Part shown: piece after piece, positions 7,873 to 15,379 of the stretch | Position numbering within the stretch: position 1 is the first letter of the stretch | Layout: each line of letters opens with the position of its first letter | Assembly: GCA_027064405.1 (NCBI GenBank) | Contig: JAMOPP010000190.1 | Coordinates: forward strand, 1-26,719 | Reading direction: 5' to 3' | Origin: Desulfurellales bacterium | GTDB lineage: Bacteria > Campylobacterota_A > Desulfurellia > Desulfurellales > Hippeaceae | DNA: 26,719 nt | Translations under genes and position numbers: made by a program | The notes under the pieces: model-generated | What the model was told of the DNA's origin: nothing | Seen by the model: only the letters and a program-made list of their open reading frames with translations | Databases searched by the model: none

Positions 7873-10215
7873 CTAATCCTTCACAAAAATATTTGACATT
7901 CTTTTTAGTTTTTTATTTACAAAATAGTTAAATGAGCCTTTTTCAAAATTCCTTCCTACCTTTTTACCAGCTTTTTTCGATGTAAAAAGTTGAATTGCAT
8001 CATCAATTGTTTCAAGCGTATAAATATTAAACTCTTTTTTTCCGACAGATTCTATAATTTCGTCAGATAGTATAAGATTTTTTACATTCAACTTTGGTAT
8101 TGCAACACCGCTACCCTTTAAATTTCCGGTTAGTTTGCATATCTCATAAAAACCCTCTATTTTTTCATTTACACCGCCAATCGGCTGAATTATACCGTCT
8201 TGATTCATAGAGCCTGTTACAGCTATATTCTGCTTCAATCCAATTTCTGCAAAAGAAGAAAGCAGAGCAAGTGTTTCAGCAATTGAGGCACTATCTCCCT
8301 CAATGTAAGAGTACGACTGTTCAAACGAAATAGTTGCGCTAAAATTCAAAAGTTTGTCTAAACCGTATCTGTTACCTATAAATCCTGCAATTATATGCGA
8401 GGCTTTATCAAATATTTTACCGGATAGTTTTGCCTCTCTTTCTATATTTATCACGCCATCTTTACCTGCAAATGTTTTAGCTGCAATTTTATTAACCCTT
8501 CCGAATGCATAATCCCCGTAATCCACAACGGAAAGCCCGTTAATTTGCCCTATTTTTTCGCCCTTTAAATCTATAATAATAGTCCCGTCTTCCACCATCT
8601 CATAGATTTTTTCTTTCCATAAATCTTTTAAAAAGCGTTTTTCATATATTGCTTTTTGTATATCTTCGTAATCTATCTCCTCTTTATCTGAATCGGTTTG
8701 AGATTCTCTGACAATATCCGTAACATCATCAAAATATGCCCACATTTTCTTCCTATCTCCACTTAATCTGCAGGAATATTTCAACAGAGCATCAAATCCG
8801 CTTTTATCAGGTTTTGCAAGTTTGTTCTCCTCGCAAAAAGAGAGTATTTTTGATATGTACTGATTGATACTGTTTTTGTCTCGATCTATGATATAATTAA
8901 AGTTTGTTTTTAATTTGAATAATTTTGAGAAATCTTTATCGTAATCATAAAGAAGCTGATATAAATATTCAGAACCTATAAGGACAATATTTATATCGAG
9001 TTCAATGGGTTCAGGCTTTAGAGTTTCATAGGCAATCATACCATATTTTTCCCCAAGCTCCTCTATTGTGCTTTTTTTGGAAAAGAGTGTTTTTTTGAGA
9101 GTTTCCCATACACCGGGGTTGCTTAGAACATAAGCGGCGTCAAGAATCAAATATCCCCCGTTTGCCTTGTGTATGCTCCCTGCACTTATATTTGTAAAAT
9201 TTGTGACAAAAGAACCAAAATATGCCTGCTTTTCCAATTTTCCAAAAATATTATAAAATGTGGGATTTTCCTCGTATATAACGGGTATCTTTTTATTCTG
9301 CTCGTTATCGACAAAAAGATTAACTTTATATTCGGTGTATTTGTTTTGAACAGGCATAAACTGCATACCGCTTTCTTTATGAGGTAAAAATATAAATATA
9401 TTATTAAGTGTGTACTCCTCCACCTCTTCGAGATATTGCTCTATATCTTTGGAATATTTAAACAGTTCTTTTATTTCATCTATCTTATGACCTACAACAA
9501 AAATACCCATTTCATCGTTGATTTTCTTTATCTTTTTCTGCTTTTCCTTTTCTATATCTCTACTTTTTCTTAAAAAATTATTTATATCGTCTTCAAGTTT
9601 CTTTCTTTTCGTTTCTATCTCATCCTTTATCTCCTTCGATAAATTTACAAATTCCATCTCTCCGATTACCCTTCCTGAAACGACGGGATTTATGGTTATG
9701 CCGGCGGGTGACATTTTTACAACAAAATCAAGCTCATTCGCCTTTGTTTGCATATCATCGTATATCTTTTTGTGCTGTTCGTCATAATATTTAATAACTG
9801 CCTGAATTCTACTTTCATACTCCTTGCTTTCAAAAATACTCGGAACATTTTTTGTTAAGTATGCGACCAATTTGTCCATTTCTTTTGCAAAAATCTTACC
9901 GTCACCCTGCTTGAGTTTTATAACTTTTGGCATCTTCGGTGTCTCAAAATTATTAACAAAACAGTAATCATAAAGTTCTATTTTTTTGTTCTCAACATAC
10001 TTTTCTATACTTTTTTTTACTATTTCCTTGTCGTTTTTACTCAAACTTCCCGATATATATGCGTTATAGTCGGAAGATCTCATAGCAACAAGTTTTTTTA
10101 ATGCATTTTCTATTCTGTCTTGGGAAATAAATTTATCATCTTTGGCTCCTATATTCTTTAAATCAAAATCAAAGCTGAAAGATAAATCTTTGGTCTTAAG
10201 TTTTTGTACTGACAT
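7873..10215 (-). CDS. Lon-family (COG1067/AAA_32, LonB/LonC-type) protease with degenerate ATPase motifs
   Basis: Protein of 780 residues. The C-terminal Lon proteolytic domain (about 565-745) has the Ser-Lys dyad: S642 in G-D-S-A-S and K685 in GGVNEKIEG. The N-terminal part matches the AAA_32 type of Lon-like protein: YNAYISG near 50-56, the YCFVNNFETPKMPK stretch near 84-97, a coiled-coil insertion around 195-235, and HKANGGYLILDA at 349-360. Where a P-loop should be (about 56-64), the sequence is GSLSKNDK with no GK[ST]. The Walker B-like strand ends in DA, not DE. So ATP hydrolysis in the usual way is doubtful, although related Lon-like proteins are also known to be ATP-independent. Start ATG 10215 has GGAG eight bases upstream. 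It lies 14 bases after a 93-residue gene, in one operon. Likely a cytosolic quality-control protease. Confidence 0.88.
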   Translation of the reverse strand: MSVQKLKTKDLSFSFDFDLKNIGAKDDKFISQDRIENALKKLVAMRSSDYNAYISGSLSKNDKEIVKKSIEKYVENKKIELYDYCFVNNFETPKMPKVIKLKQGDGKIFAKEMDKLVAYLTKNVPSIFESKEYESRIQAVIKYYDEQHKKIYDDMQTKANELDFVVKMSPAGITINPVVSGRVIGEMEFVNLSKEIKDEIETKRKKLEDDINNFLRKSRDIEKEKQKKIKKINDEMGIFVVGHKIDEIKELFKYSKDIEQYLEEVEEYTLNNIFIFLPHKESGMQFMPVQNKYTEYKVNLFVDNEQNKKIPVIYEENPTFYNIFGKLEKQAYFGSFVTNFTNISAGSIHKANGGYLILDAAYVLSNPGVWETLKKTLFSKKSTIEELGEKYGMIAYETLKPEPIELDINIVLIGSEYLYQLLYDYDKDFSKLFKLKTNFNYIIDRDKNSINQYISKILSFCEENKLAKPDKSGFDALLKYSCRLSGDRKKMWAYFDDVTDIVRESQTDSDKEEIDYEDIQKAIYEKRFLKDLWKEKIYEMVEDGTIIIDLKGEKIGQINGLSVVDYGDYAFGRVNKIAAKTFAGKDGVINIEREAKLSGKIFDKASHIIAGFIGNRYGLDKLLNFSATISFEQSYSYIEGDSASIAETLALLSSFAEIGLKQNIAVTGSMNQDGIIQPIGGVNEKIEGFYEICKLTGNLKGSGVAIPKLNVKNLILSDEIIESVGKKEFNIYTLETIDDAIQLFTSKKAGKKVGRNFEKGSFNYFVNKKLKRMSNIFVKD

Positions 10216-10229
10216 TATTGTTGCTCCTG

Positions 10230-10511
10230 TTATAAAAATTTAGATAAAAAATCTTCAACATCTTGAAACTCTTTTTTTGAAGGTTTTACATTGCTTCCAT
10301 TTGGCAAAATTAGCCTTGAGGTAGGCGATTTCGCTTTTAAGAAATTAAATATATCTTTAAAGTTATCCATATCATCCACTTCAAATGATATTATTGAGTT
10401 CTCTATGTCAAATTCTACAAACCACTCCATAAACTTTAACTTCTTCTCAGAAAGCATAGTTTTAAAAATCCATCTTTCCTTTTTACTAATCACAACATCG
10501 ATAGAATACAT
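10230..10511 (-). CDS. Unknown 93-residue protein cotranscribed with the Lon-like protease
   Basis: Small soluble protein with no signal peptide, no membrane segment and no cysteine. It starts at ATG 10511 behind an AAGGGG ribosome binding site and follows a good promoter (-10 at 10558-10563), so it looks like a real gene. Predicted from the sequence as alternating strand and helix: basic N-terminal half (KKERW, SEKK), acidic middle (EVDDMDNFKD), then a SPTSRLILPNG loop and an acidic C-terminal helix. The N-terminal two thirds faintly recall the small DUF4911 type of protein (a strand, a helix preceding an aromatic patch, then a strand with DD), but I am not sure and claim no function. It sits 14 bases before the lon-like gene, so an adaptor or substrate role is one possible guess. 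Confidence 0.6.
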   Translation of the reverse strand: MYSIDVVISKKERWIFKTMLSEKKLKFMEWFVEFDIENSIISFEVDDMDNFKDIFNFLKAKSPTSRLILPNGSNVKPSKKEFQDVEDFLSKFL

Positions 10512-10557
10512 AAGACACCCCTTCTCTAAACAGATGCGTAAGGCAAGCTATGTCTTT

Positions 10558-10586
10558 ATTTTACAAAAGTTAAATAGAAAAATCAA
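10558..10586 (-). promoter_or_regulatory. Sigma70-like promoter for the 93-residue gene and lon-like gene
   Basis: Minus-strand TTGATT (10581-10586), 17 bases, then TAAAAT (10558-10563). Start of transcription would be near 10551, leaving about 40 bases before the ATG at 10511. It lies back-to-back with the plus-strand promoter region of the LysM/NlpC gene. Confidence 0.5.
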
Positions 10587-10620
10587 TTTTATGATAAAAA
10601 ACTTGAAAAAGTTCATCTTT

Positions 10621-10626
10621 TATAAT
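10621..10626 (+). promoter_or_regulatory. Candidate -10 box for the LysM/NlpC gene
   Basis: A perfect TATAAT only ten bases before ATG 10637. No convincing -35 box is found 16-18 bases upstream; TTGAAA at 10603-10608 is only 12 bases away. If used, transcription would start about four bases before the start codon, giving an almost leaderless mRNA. This agrees with the lack of any Shine-Dalgarno before this ATG. Confidence 0.38.
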
Positions 10627-10636
10627 ACAAATTGGT

Positions 10637-11965
10637 ATGCGTCGTATTTTTGTAGGCTTTGTTGCAGTTTATCTATTCCTTCTTTTTTTTGCATATAGCG
10701 CCTCTGCAAACAACGAATACATTGTAAAAAAGGGTGATTCATTAATCAAAATTGCAAAAACACTTCATTTAGACGCCAAAAAAATAAAAAAGTTGAACCC
10801 CAATGTAAATTGGCTGAGAATAAGACCAAAACAGAAAATAAAAATTTATTCGCTTAATACAAAACCCCATATTTCAAAATTGAATAAAGATATAAATAAA
10901 TACAACTTTCAAACAGATTCGGCATTTTATAATATAAAGATAAAATCTCTGCGACCTCCGTTTAAGACACCGTCTTTACAGGCAAAATCCGATAATTTTA
11001 CACATTTTCAAGTAAAAGATAAATGTCAAAGTGTTTTAGAAAAAAACAACATAATTAAAGAAAGAAAAATAAGCAAGCAAAAAATAATTGCCAAATTAAA
11101 ACTTACCTGCAAAAAAAGTGTTAAACCGGGACATATAGGAGACGGATGCTACAAAATAAAACATGGTGATACACTTTGTAGCATATCTCATAAATTCGGC
11201 ATATCACTCAAAACGATAAGGTCTTTAAACCCAAAATTATCCAAATACATCAAGCCGGGTGATATTGTTATGCTTCCGAGAGATTTAACAAAAAAGATAA
11301 TGATAAGCAGAAAAGAGAATTTATACATACATCCTAAGTATCTTGTTTATTCCATAGCATACCATATAAAAAAAGGAGACAGTCTTTGGAGTATCGGGAA
11401 AAAGTATAATGTAAAAGTAGATACCATAAAATTATTAAATAATCTAAACAGTAACAATTTAAGAATAGGAACTGTTATTTTTATACCAAACAGCAAAATG
11501 ATTAAAATAGACAAACTCAATTTTGAATATTCTCTATTGAAAGAAAAAAGACTTCAGCTTGTAAATTACGCTAAAAACTTTCTCGGCAATCCTTATGTAT
11601 TTGGCGGTAGCAGTCTTCTTCACGGCATAGATTGTTCCGGCTTTACACAGAAAATATATAGAAAATTTCATGTAAACCTACCGCGCACGGCAGAGGGTCA
11701 ATATGAAAAAGTAGGCTTTAAGGTTCCCTTAAACAGACTTCAGGTAGGGGATTTACTATTTTTCCATACGCTTAGTTACGCCCATGTTACCCACGTTGGA
11801 ATCTACATAGGAAACGGCAGATTTATACATGCGGCAGGGAGAAAAAGCGGTATTAAAATATCAAGATTAACACACTATTATGTAAAAAGATTGGTCGGCG
11901 CAAAAAGGGTCTTAGATATTAAAACAGTTGTAAAATATGTTAGTTCTCGGCGTAGATCCGGGTAG
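10637..11965 (+). CDS. Secreted LysM-NlpC/P60 cell-wall endopeptidase
   Basis: Protein of 442 residues. A signal peptide is clear (basic MRR, hydrophobic core to about 19, cleavage probably after the SASA at 21-24). Three peptidoglycan-binding LysM domains follow: about 27-71, 171-214 and 241-284, each with a K-x-GD-[ST]-L core. An NlpC/P60 domain ends the protein (about 306-425) with the catalytic Cys333 in DCSGF, His386 in HVTHVGIY and a third polar residue His398 in RFIHAAG. It should cut peptide cross-links or stems in the periplasmic cell wall. The linker between the first two LysM domains (72-170) is lysine-rich and of low complexity. The start is set by the signal peptide, but there is no Shine-Dalgarno in front of it. 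The 3' end overlaps ruvC by 29 bases in another frame. Confidence 0.92.
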   Translation: MRRIFVGFVAVYLFLLFFAYSASANNEYIVKKGDSLIKIAKTLHLDAKKIKKLNPNVNWLRIRPKQKIKIYSLNTKPHISKLNKDINKYNFQTDSAFYNIKIKSLRPPFKTPSLQAKSDNFTHFQVKDKCQSVLEKNNIIKERKISKQKIIAKLKLTCKKSVKPGHIGDGCYKIKHGDTLCSISHKFGISLKTIRSLNPKLSKYIKPGDIVMLPRDLTKKIMISRKENLYIHPKYLVYSIAYHIKKGDSLWSIGKKYNVKVDTIKLLNNLNSNNLRIGTVIFIPNSKMIKIDKLNFEYSLLKEKRLQLVNYAKNFLGNPYVFGGSSLLHGIDCSGFTQKIYRKFHVNLPRTAEGQYEKVGFKVPLNRLQVGDLLFFHTLSYAHVTHVGIYIGNGRFIHAAGRKSGIKISRLTHYYVKRLVGAKRVLDIKTVVKYVSSRRRSG

Positions 11966-12401
11966 TAAAATTACAGGCTACGGCATCATAGATTCGGAAA
12001 GTAATAGAATATCCTACAATTCAATAAAACCAAGTGTGAAATTATCTTTGGAAGATAAAATATATAAAATTTTTTTGGAGATAAAAAAGATTATTAAGGA
12101 GTACAAAGTTGACGAGATGGCAATTGAAACTCCTTTTTACTCAGTGAATATTAAATCCGCTATGATATTGAGCGAGATAAAAGCCTCCGTGATTATAGCG
12201 GCAAAAGAAAATGGAATTAAAGTATATCCCTATTCACCGAGAGAGGTTAAACAATCGGTATGCGGATATGGAGCGGCTACAAAAGAACAGGTAAAGTTTA
12301 TAGTTGAAAAAACACTAAAACTTGATTTAAAGAATGAGCCATTTGATGTCTCTGATGCACTTGCCGTTACGCTTACACATATTTATGCTAAGAGGTTTTA
12401 A
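11937..12401 (+). CDS. ruvC: RuvC, Holliday junction resolvase
   Basis: Protein of 154 residues, a little shorter than the 173 of E. coli. RuvC is the dimeric endonuclease that cuts four-way DNA junctions late in recombination. The four catalytic acids are all present: D7 in GVDPGS, E64 in AIETPF, and D137 and D140 in FDVSDALAVTLTH. The conserved YSPREVKQSVCGYGAATKEQ-like stretch lies at 99-118. The ATG at 11937 lies inside the 3' end of the NlpC gene and has no Shine-Dalgarno of its own, so translation probably depends on ribosomes finishing the upstream gene. Neither ruvA nor ruvB is in the window. The 3' end overlaps that of rlmN on the other strand by 14 bases. Confidence 0.94.
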   Translation: MLVLGVDPGSKITGYGIIDSESNRISYNSIKPSVKLSLEDKIYKIFLEIKKIIKEYKVDEMAIETPFYSVNIKSAMILSEIKASVIIAAKENGIKVYPYSPREVKQSVCGYGAATKEQVKFIVEKTLKLDLKNEPFDVSDALAVTLTHIYAKRF

Positions 12402-13440
12402 AAGCAGATCTCCCACAAGTGGCGAGCATTCCGCAAGCCGCATTAATTGAGCTTCCCTTTGATTTTCTTACCGTAACGAACACACCTTTTTCTCTTAAAT
12501 ATCTTGAAAACTCTTCTATTTTTTCACTGCTCGACGGTTCTATGTCAACATCCATAAGCTGATGTTTGTTTAACGGTATTATATTTAGCTTGCTTTTGTA
12601 TGTTGATAATAGTTTAAGTAAAGCCTTTTTATCTTCCTCAGTATCATTTACACCTTTAATCATAACATATTCAAAGGTTATTCTTTTCCTGTGTGGAAGC
12701 GGAAAACCCTTCAAACTTCTCATAACCGCATCCAAAGGATAGGTTTTATTTATTGGCATAAGCAAATCTCTTTTTTTATTAATTGCGCTATGCAAAGACA
12801 ATGCAATATTAATGTTCGGCAAATCCTGTTTTAATCTTTCTATCGAGGGCACAATGCCACAGGTAGATAGTGTAATTTTCCTTTTTGATATATTAAGACC
12901 ATCCTCATCTGACAAAATTTTAATAGATTTTATTACATTTTCGTAATTATCGAGTGGCTCACCCATTCCCATATAAACAACATTTATATTTTCAAGGTGA
13001 TGTTTTTTGACTATATATCTTATCTGAAATATTATTTCCGATGCCGTCAAGTTTCTCTTAAATCCCATTTTACCTGTTGCACAAAATAGACACCCCATTT
13101 TGCAACCTGCCTGTGTCGATACGCATATAGTAAACCTGCTTTTATCATCTTTCATCGGTATCAAAACACTTTCTATAGAGACAGAATCATCAAATTCAAA
13201 AAGGTATTTAACGGCGTTGTCATTAGACAATTCTTCCTGCACATTTTTACTGTCCTTTATGCAAAATATACCCTTCAATTCTTCCCTGACAGATTTTTTT
13301 ATAACCGTAATCTCATCAAAATCATCGATTAGATGTTTATGCAAAAATGAGAATATCTGTTTATACCTATACTTTTTAAAACCCCTTTCTTCCAAGATAC
13401 CCCTTAGCTCATCTTTTGTTAGAGATAGTATATCAATCAT
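12388..13440 (-). CDS. rlmN: RlmN, dual-specificity 23S rRNA A2503 / tRNA A37 methyltransferase
   Basis: Radical-SAM enzyme of 350 residues, normal length, making 2-methyladenosine in 23S rRNA and in some tRNAs. The iron-sulfur cysteines are C113, C117 and C120 (C-x3-C-x2-C). The methyl-carrying cysteine near the C-terminus is C336 in NAACGM. Other family marks are GMGEPLDNY near 157-165, STCGI near 192-196 and SLHSA near 214-218. The N-terminus (LTKDELRGILEERGFKKYR) matches the family's RNA-binding start. It is last in the che block: its ATG at 13440 overlaps the DppF-type gene by 8 bases. Its link with chemotaxis is probably only positional. Confidence 0.95.
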   Translation of the reverse strand: MIDILSLTKDELRGILEERGFKKYRYKQIFSFLHKHLIDDFDEITVIKKSVREELKGIFCIKDSKNVQEELSNDNAVKYLFEFDDSVSIESVLIPMKDDKSRFTICVSTQAGCKMGCLFCATGKMGFKRNLTASEIIFQIRYIVKKHHLENINVVYMGMGEPLDNYENVIKSIKILSDEDGLNISKRKITLSTCGIVPSIERLKQDLPNINIALSLHSAINKKRDLLMPINKTYPLDAVMRSLKGFPLPHRKRITFEYVMIKGVNDTEEDKKALLKLLSTYKSKLNIIPLNKHQLMDVDIEPSSSEKIEEFSRYLREKGVFVTVRKSKGSSINAACGMLATCGRSAFKTS

Positions 13441-14302
13441 ACAAAAAACACCTTACGGATTCCGCATAAGAGATTCTTTTTATGTATGGCATAGCCGTTT
13501 TGCATATTTTTTTCCTCTGTTTACAAAAATTGTAAAAGACACAGCCGTTTTTATTTTTGTTATCATCTAATTGAACTATTTCTTCATTATTTACGAGCAT
13601 TTTAGTATATGGATGTAGCTGTTCTTTGTGTATATTTTTCGTTTCCTCTACAATATATCCACCGTAAATAACATAAATTCTATCAGATATAAAAGAGGCA
13701 AGCTTTAAATCGTGTGTAATAAAAATATAGGAATATGCTTTATCTTTGTTAATATCGCATATAAGATTCAATATTTTTGACTGAGTAGATACATCAAGTG
13801 CACTTGTGGCTTCATCAAAAATAATATATTGAGGATTGGATATTAATGCTCTTGCTATTGCAACCCTCTGTTGCTCTCCACCGCTCAACTCCTTTGGATA
13901 TCGCGCAAGAAGACTCTGTTTAATATTTACTATATCACAGTATTTGTATATCGCATCAATATCCTTTTCCTTCAGAGCCTCTTTAAGTGTGGATATTATT
14001 TTCATTCTCGGGTCCAAAGATGTTAAGGGGTCCTGGAAAACCATACCCACACGGCTTCTATATTTTATTATATTTTTTTTATTTACTCTTACCGAATCAA
14101 CATAAATAGAACCGTTAGAATATGGCTCTAAGAAGCTAAGCACCTTTGCAAGTGTGGTTTTCCCCGCTCCGGATGAACCTACAATCCCTATATGTTCGCC
14201 ATCATTAATTTTAATACTAACATCTTTTAACACCCTGAATTCTTGTCTTGAGAAAAAACCGCCCTTTTTATACACCTTATCAATAGATTTTAATTCTATC
14301 AA
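13433..14302 (-). CDS. Peptide ABC transporter ATP-binding protein, OppF/DppF type
   Basis: Protein of 289 residues starting at TTG 14302, directly after the cheY stop, with AAGGA just upstream. Walker A is GSSGAGKTTL (about 42-51), the Q-loop is in VFQDPLTSLDPR, the signature is LSGGEQQRVAIA and Walker B is YIIFDEATSALD, followed by the H-loop THD. The C-terminus carries the oligopeptide-family tail (LHPYTKML) and four cysteines (GCVFYNFC, then C six residues on, then VRC near the end), which in the Opp/Dpp family have been linked to an iron-sulfur cluster. It energises uptake of a peptide- or nickel-type substrate. A DppC-type permease gene lies about 11.5 kb upstream on the same strand, but no OppD, permease B or binding protein gene is in the window. 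Confidence 0.88.
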   Translation of the reverse strand: MIELKSIDKVYKKGGFFSRQEFRVLKDVSIKINDGEHIGIVGSSGAGKTTLAKVLSFLEPYSNGSIYVDSVRVNKKNIIKYRSRVGMVFQDPLTSLDPRMKIISTLKEALKEKDIDAIYKYCDIVNIKQSLLARYPKELSGGEQQRVAIARALISNPQYIIFDEATSALDVSTQSKILNLICDINKDKAYSYIFITHDLKLASFISDRIYVIYGGYIVEETKNIHKEQLHPYTKMLVNNEEIVQLDDNKNKNGCVFYNFCKQRKKICKTAMPYIKRISYAESVRCFLYD

Positions 14303-14677
14303 TTAGTCCTTTTTCCCAAGAACCGTATCTATTTTGTCTTTTAATACATCCGGCGTAAAAGGTTTTACAACATAGTTATTTACTCCGGCTTTTAGGGCTG
14401 TAATAATATCCTCTTTTGCCGCTTCTGTTGTTACCATAATTATAGGAACATCATCATATTTACTGTCTGACCTTATACTCTTAACAAATGCTAATCCGTC
14501 CATAACGGGCATATTCCAATCCGTTATAATCAAATCAACCGAATTATTAGATAAAACCTCCAGCGCTTCCTTGCCGTCTCCAGCTTCAAGCACATCGCTT
14601 CCGTAACCTATTCTTTTAAGCGTATTTTTTATAATTCTTCTCATAGTTGAAGAATCGTCAACCGTAATTATTTTCAT
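14303..14677 (-). CDS. cheY: CheY, chemotaxis response regulator
   Basis: Single receiver domain of 124 residues. The acidic pair D7 and D8 (VDDSSTMRR), phospho-acceptor D53 (IITDWNMP), a conserved T in MVTTEA, the switch aromatic Y in NNYVVKPF and the invariant K in KPF are all present, so it should be fully active. W next to the phospho-site is the pattern of true CheY. It carries the signal from CheA to the flagellar switch. The ATG at 14677 overlaps the cheZ stop by ATGA, and its last base touches the next gene's TTG, so expression is tightly linked with its phosphatases. Confidence 0.95.
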   Translation of the reverse strand: MKIITVDDSSTMRRIIKNTLKRIGYGSDVLEAGDGKEALEVLSNNSVDLIITDWNMPVMDGLAFVKSIRSDSKYDDVPIIMVTTEAAKEDIITALKAGVNNYVVKPFTPDVLKDKIDTVLGKKD

Positions 14678-15372
14678 TTCATCTCTCCCTCTCTCTTCAT
14701 TTGTTCTATTATTTCATCGACAGATTTGTCAACTTCATCTTTGTCTTTTTCGTCCACTATTGTATTTGCAACTCTCGCTCTCGGTATATCCTCAATGGAC
14801 GAAGATGTAAACCATTCGTCAAGATAATCATGCAGAGTTTTAATAACGCTAATCACTTTTTCTATTTTTTGTCTCGTAATATCCTGGAATTGCAAAATAT
14901 CCATAGAATCAAAAATATTGTTTTCAATATTTGAAACACTCTTTTCCATATCATTAACTATATTTATTATGTTTTTAAAATAATCGTAGTTGTTTTTTAC
15001 AACCGTTTTTGGAAATTTTTCTACAAAAAAATCCATAAATTCTTTATGCTTATTTATATATGGCTTGACTTGATTGATTGATTTATTTATATGTTCAATT
15101 TCCTGACCTACAGCCTCAAGTTTTTCAAAAAGGTAATTAACCTTTTCCTCGCTTTCCCTATTTATTTCATCAAGCTTATCTACAACTTTTTTGTCTTTTG
15201 AGTATAAGTTGTTACTTTCAGGCTCCGTTTTATTACTCTGTATATCAGGCTCTTTATCGTAAGGTTTATCATCGCTCTCTTTTTTCTCAAATGTCTTTAT
15301 AGCATCATCTATATCGTCCAAATCACTATTTTGGAATCCTGCAATTAAAGCATCAATGTCATTTTGAGCCAT
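14674..15372 (-). CDS. cheZ: CheZ-type CheY-P phosphatase
   Basis: Protein of 232 residues, mostly long helices with a charged N-terminal third (15-70), as in CheZ. The catalytic element is FQDITRQKIEKV at 162-173: D164 and Q168 match the D and Q of E. coli CheZ (D143, Q147), where Q positions water for CheY-P hydrolysis. I chose ATG 15372 over the GTG at 15399. The latter start would translate the ribosome binding site itself (AAGGAG, 15383-15388) and overlap cheX, while ATG 15372 has that site ten bases upstream. With this start the protein begins MAQNDIDALIAG, close to the CheY-binding peptide at the start of FliM. The C-terminus (VDEIIEQM) also resembles an acidic CheY-docking tail. It lies between cheX and cheY. 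Confidence 0.85.
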   Translation of the reverse strand: MAQNDIDALIAGFQNSDLDDIDDAIKTFEKKESDDKPYDKEPDIQSNKTEPESNNLYSKDKKVVDKLDEINRESEEKVNYLFEKLEAVGQEIEHINKSINQVKPYINKHKEFMDFFVEKFPKTVVKNNYDYFKNIINIVNDMEKSVSNIENNIFDSMDILQFQDITRQKIEKVISVIKTLHDYLDEWFTSSSIEDIPRARVANTIVDEKDKDEVDKSVDEIIEQMKREGEMK

Positions 15373-15379
15373 TTCTATT

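Noticed and set aside
10603..10626. TTGAAA plus TATAAT as a full promoter for the LysM/NlpC gene
   Set aside because: The boxes are 12 bases apart, far from the 16-18 needed; only the -10 box was kept as a candidate.
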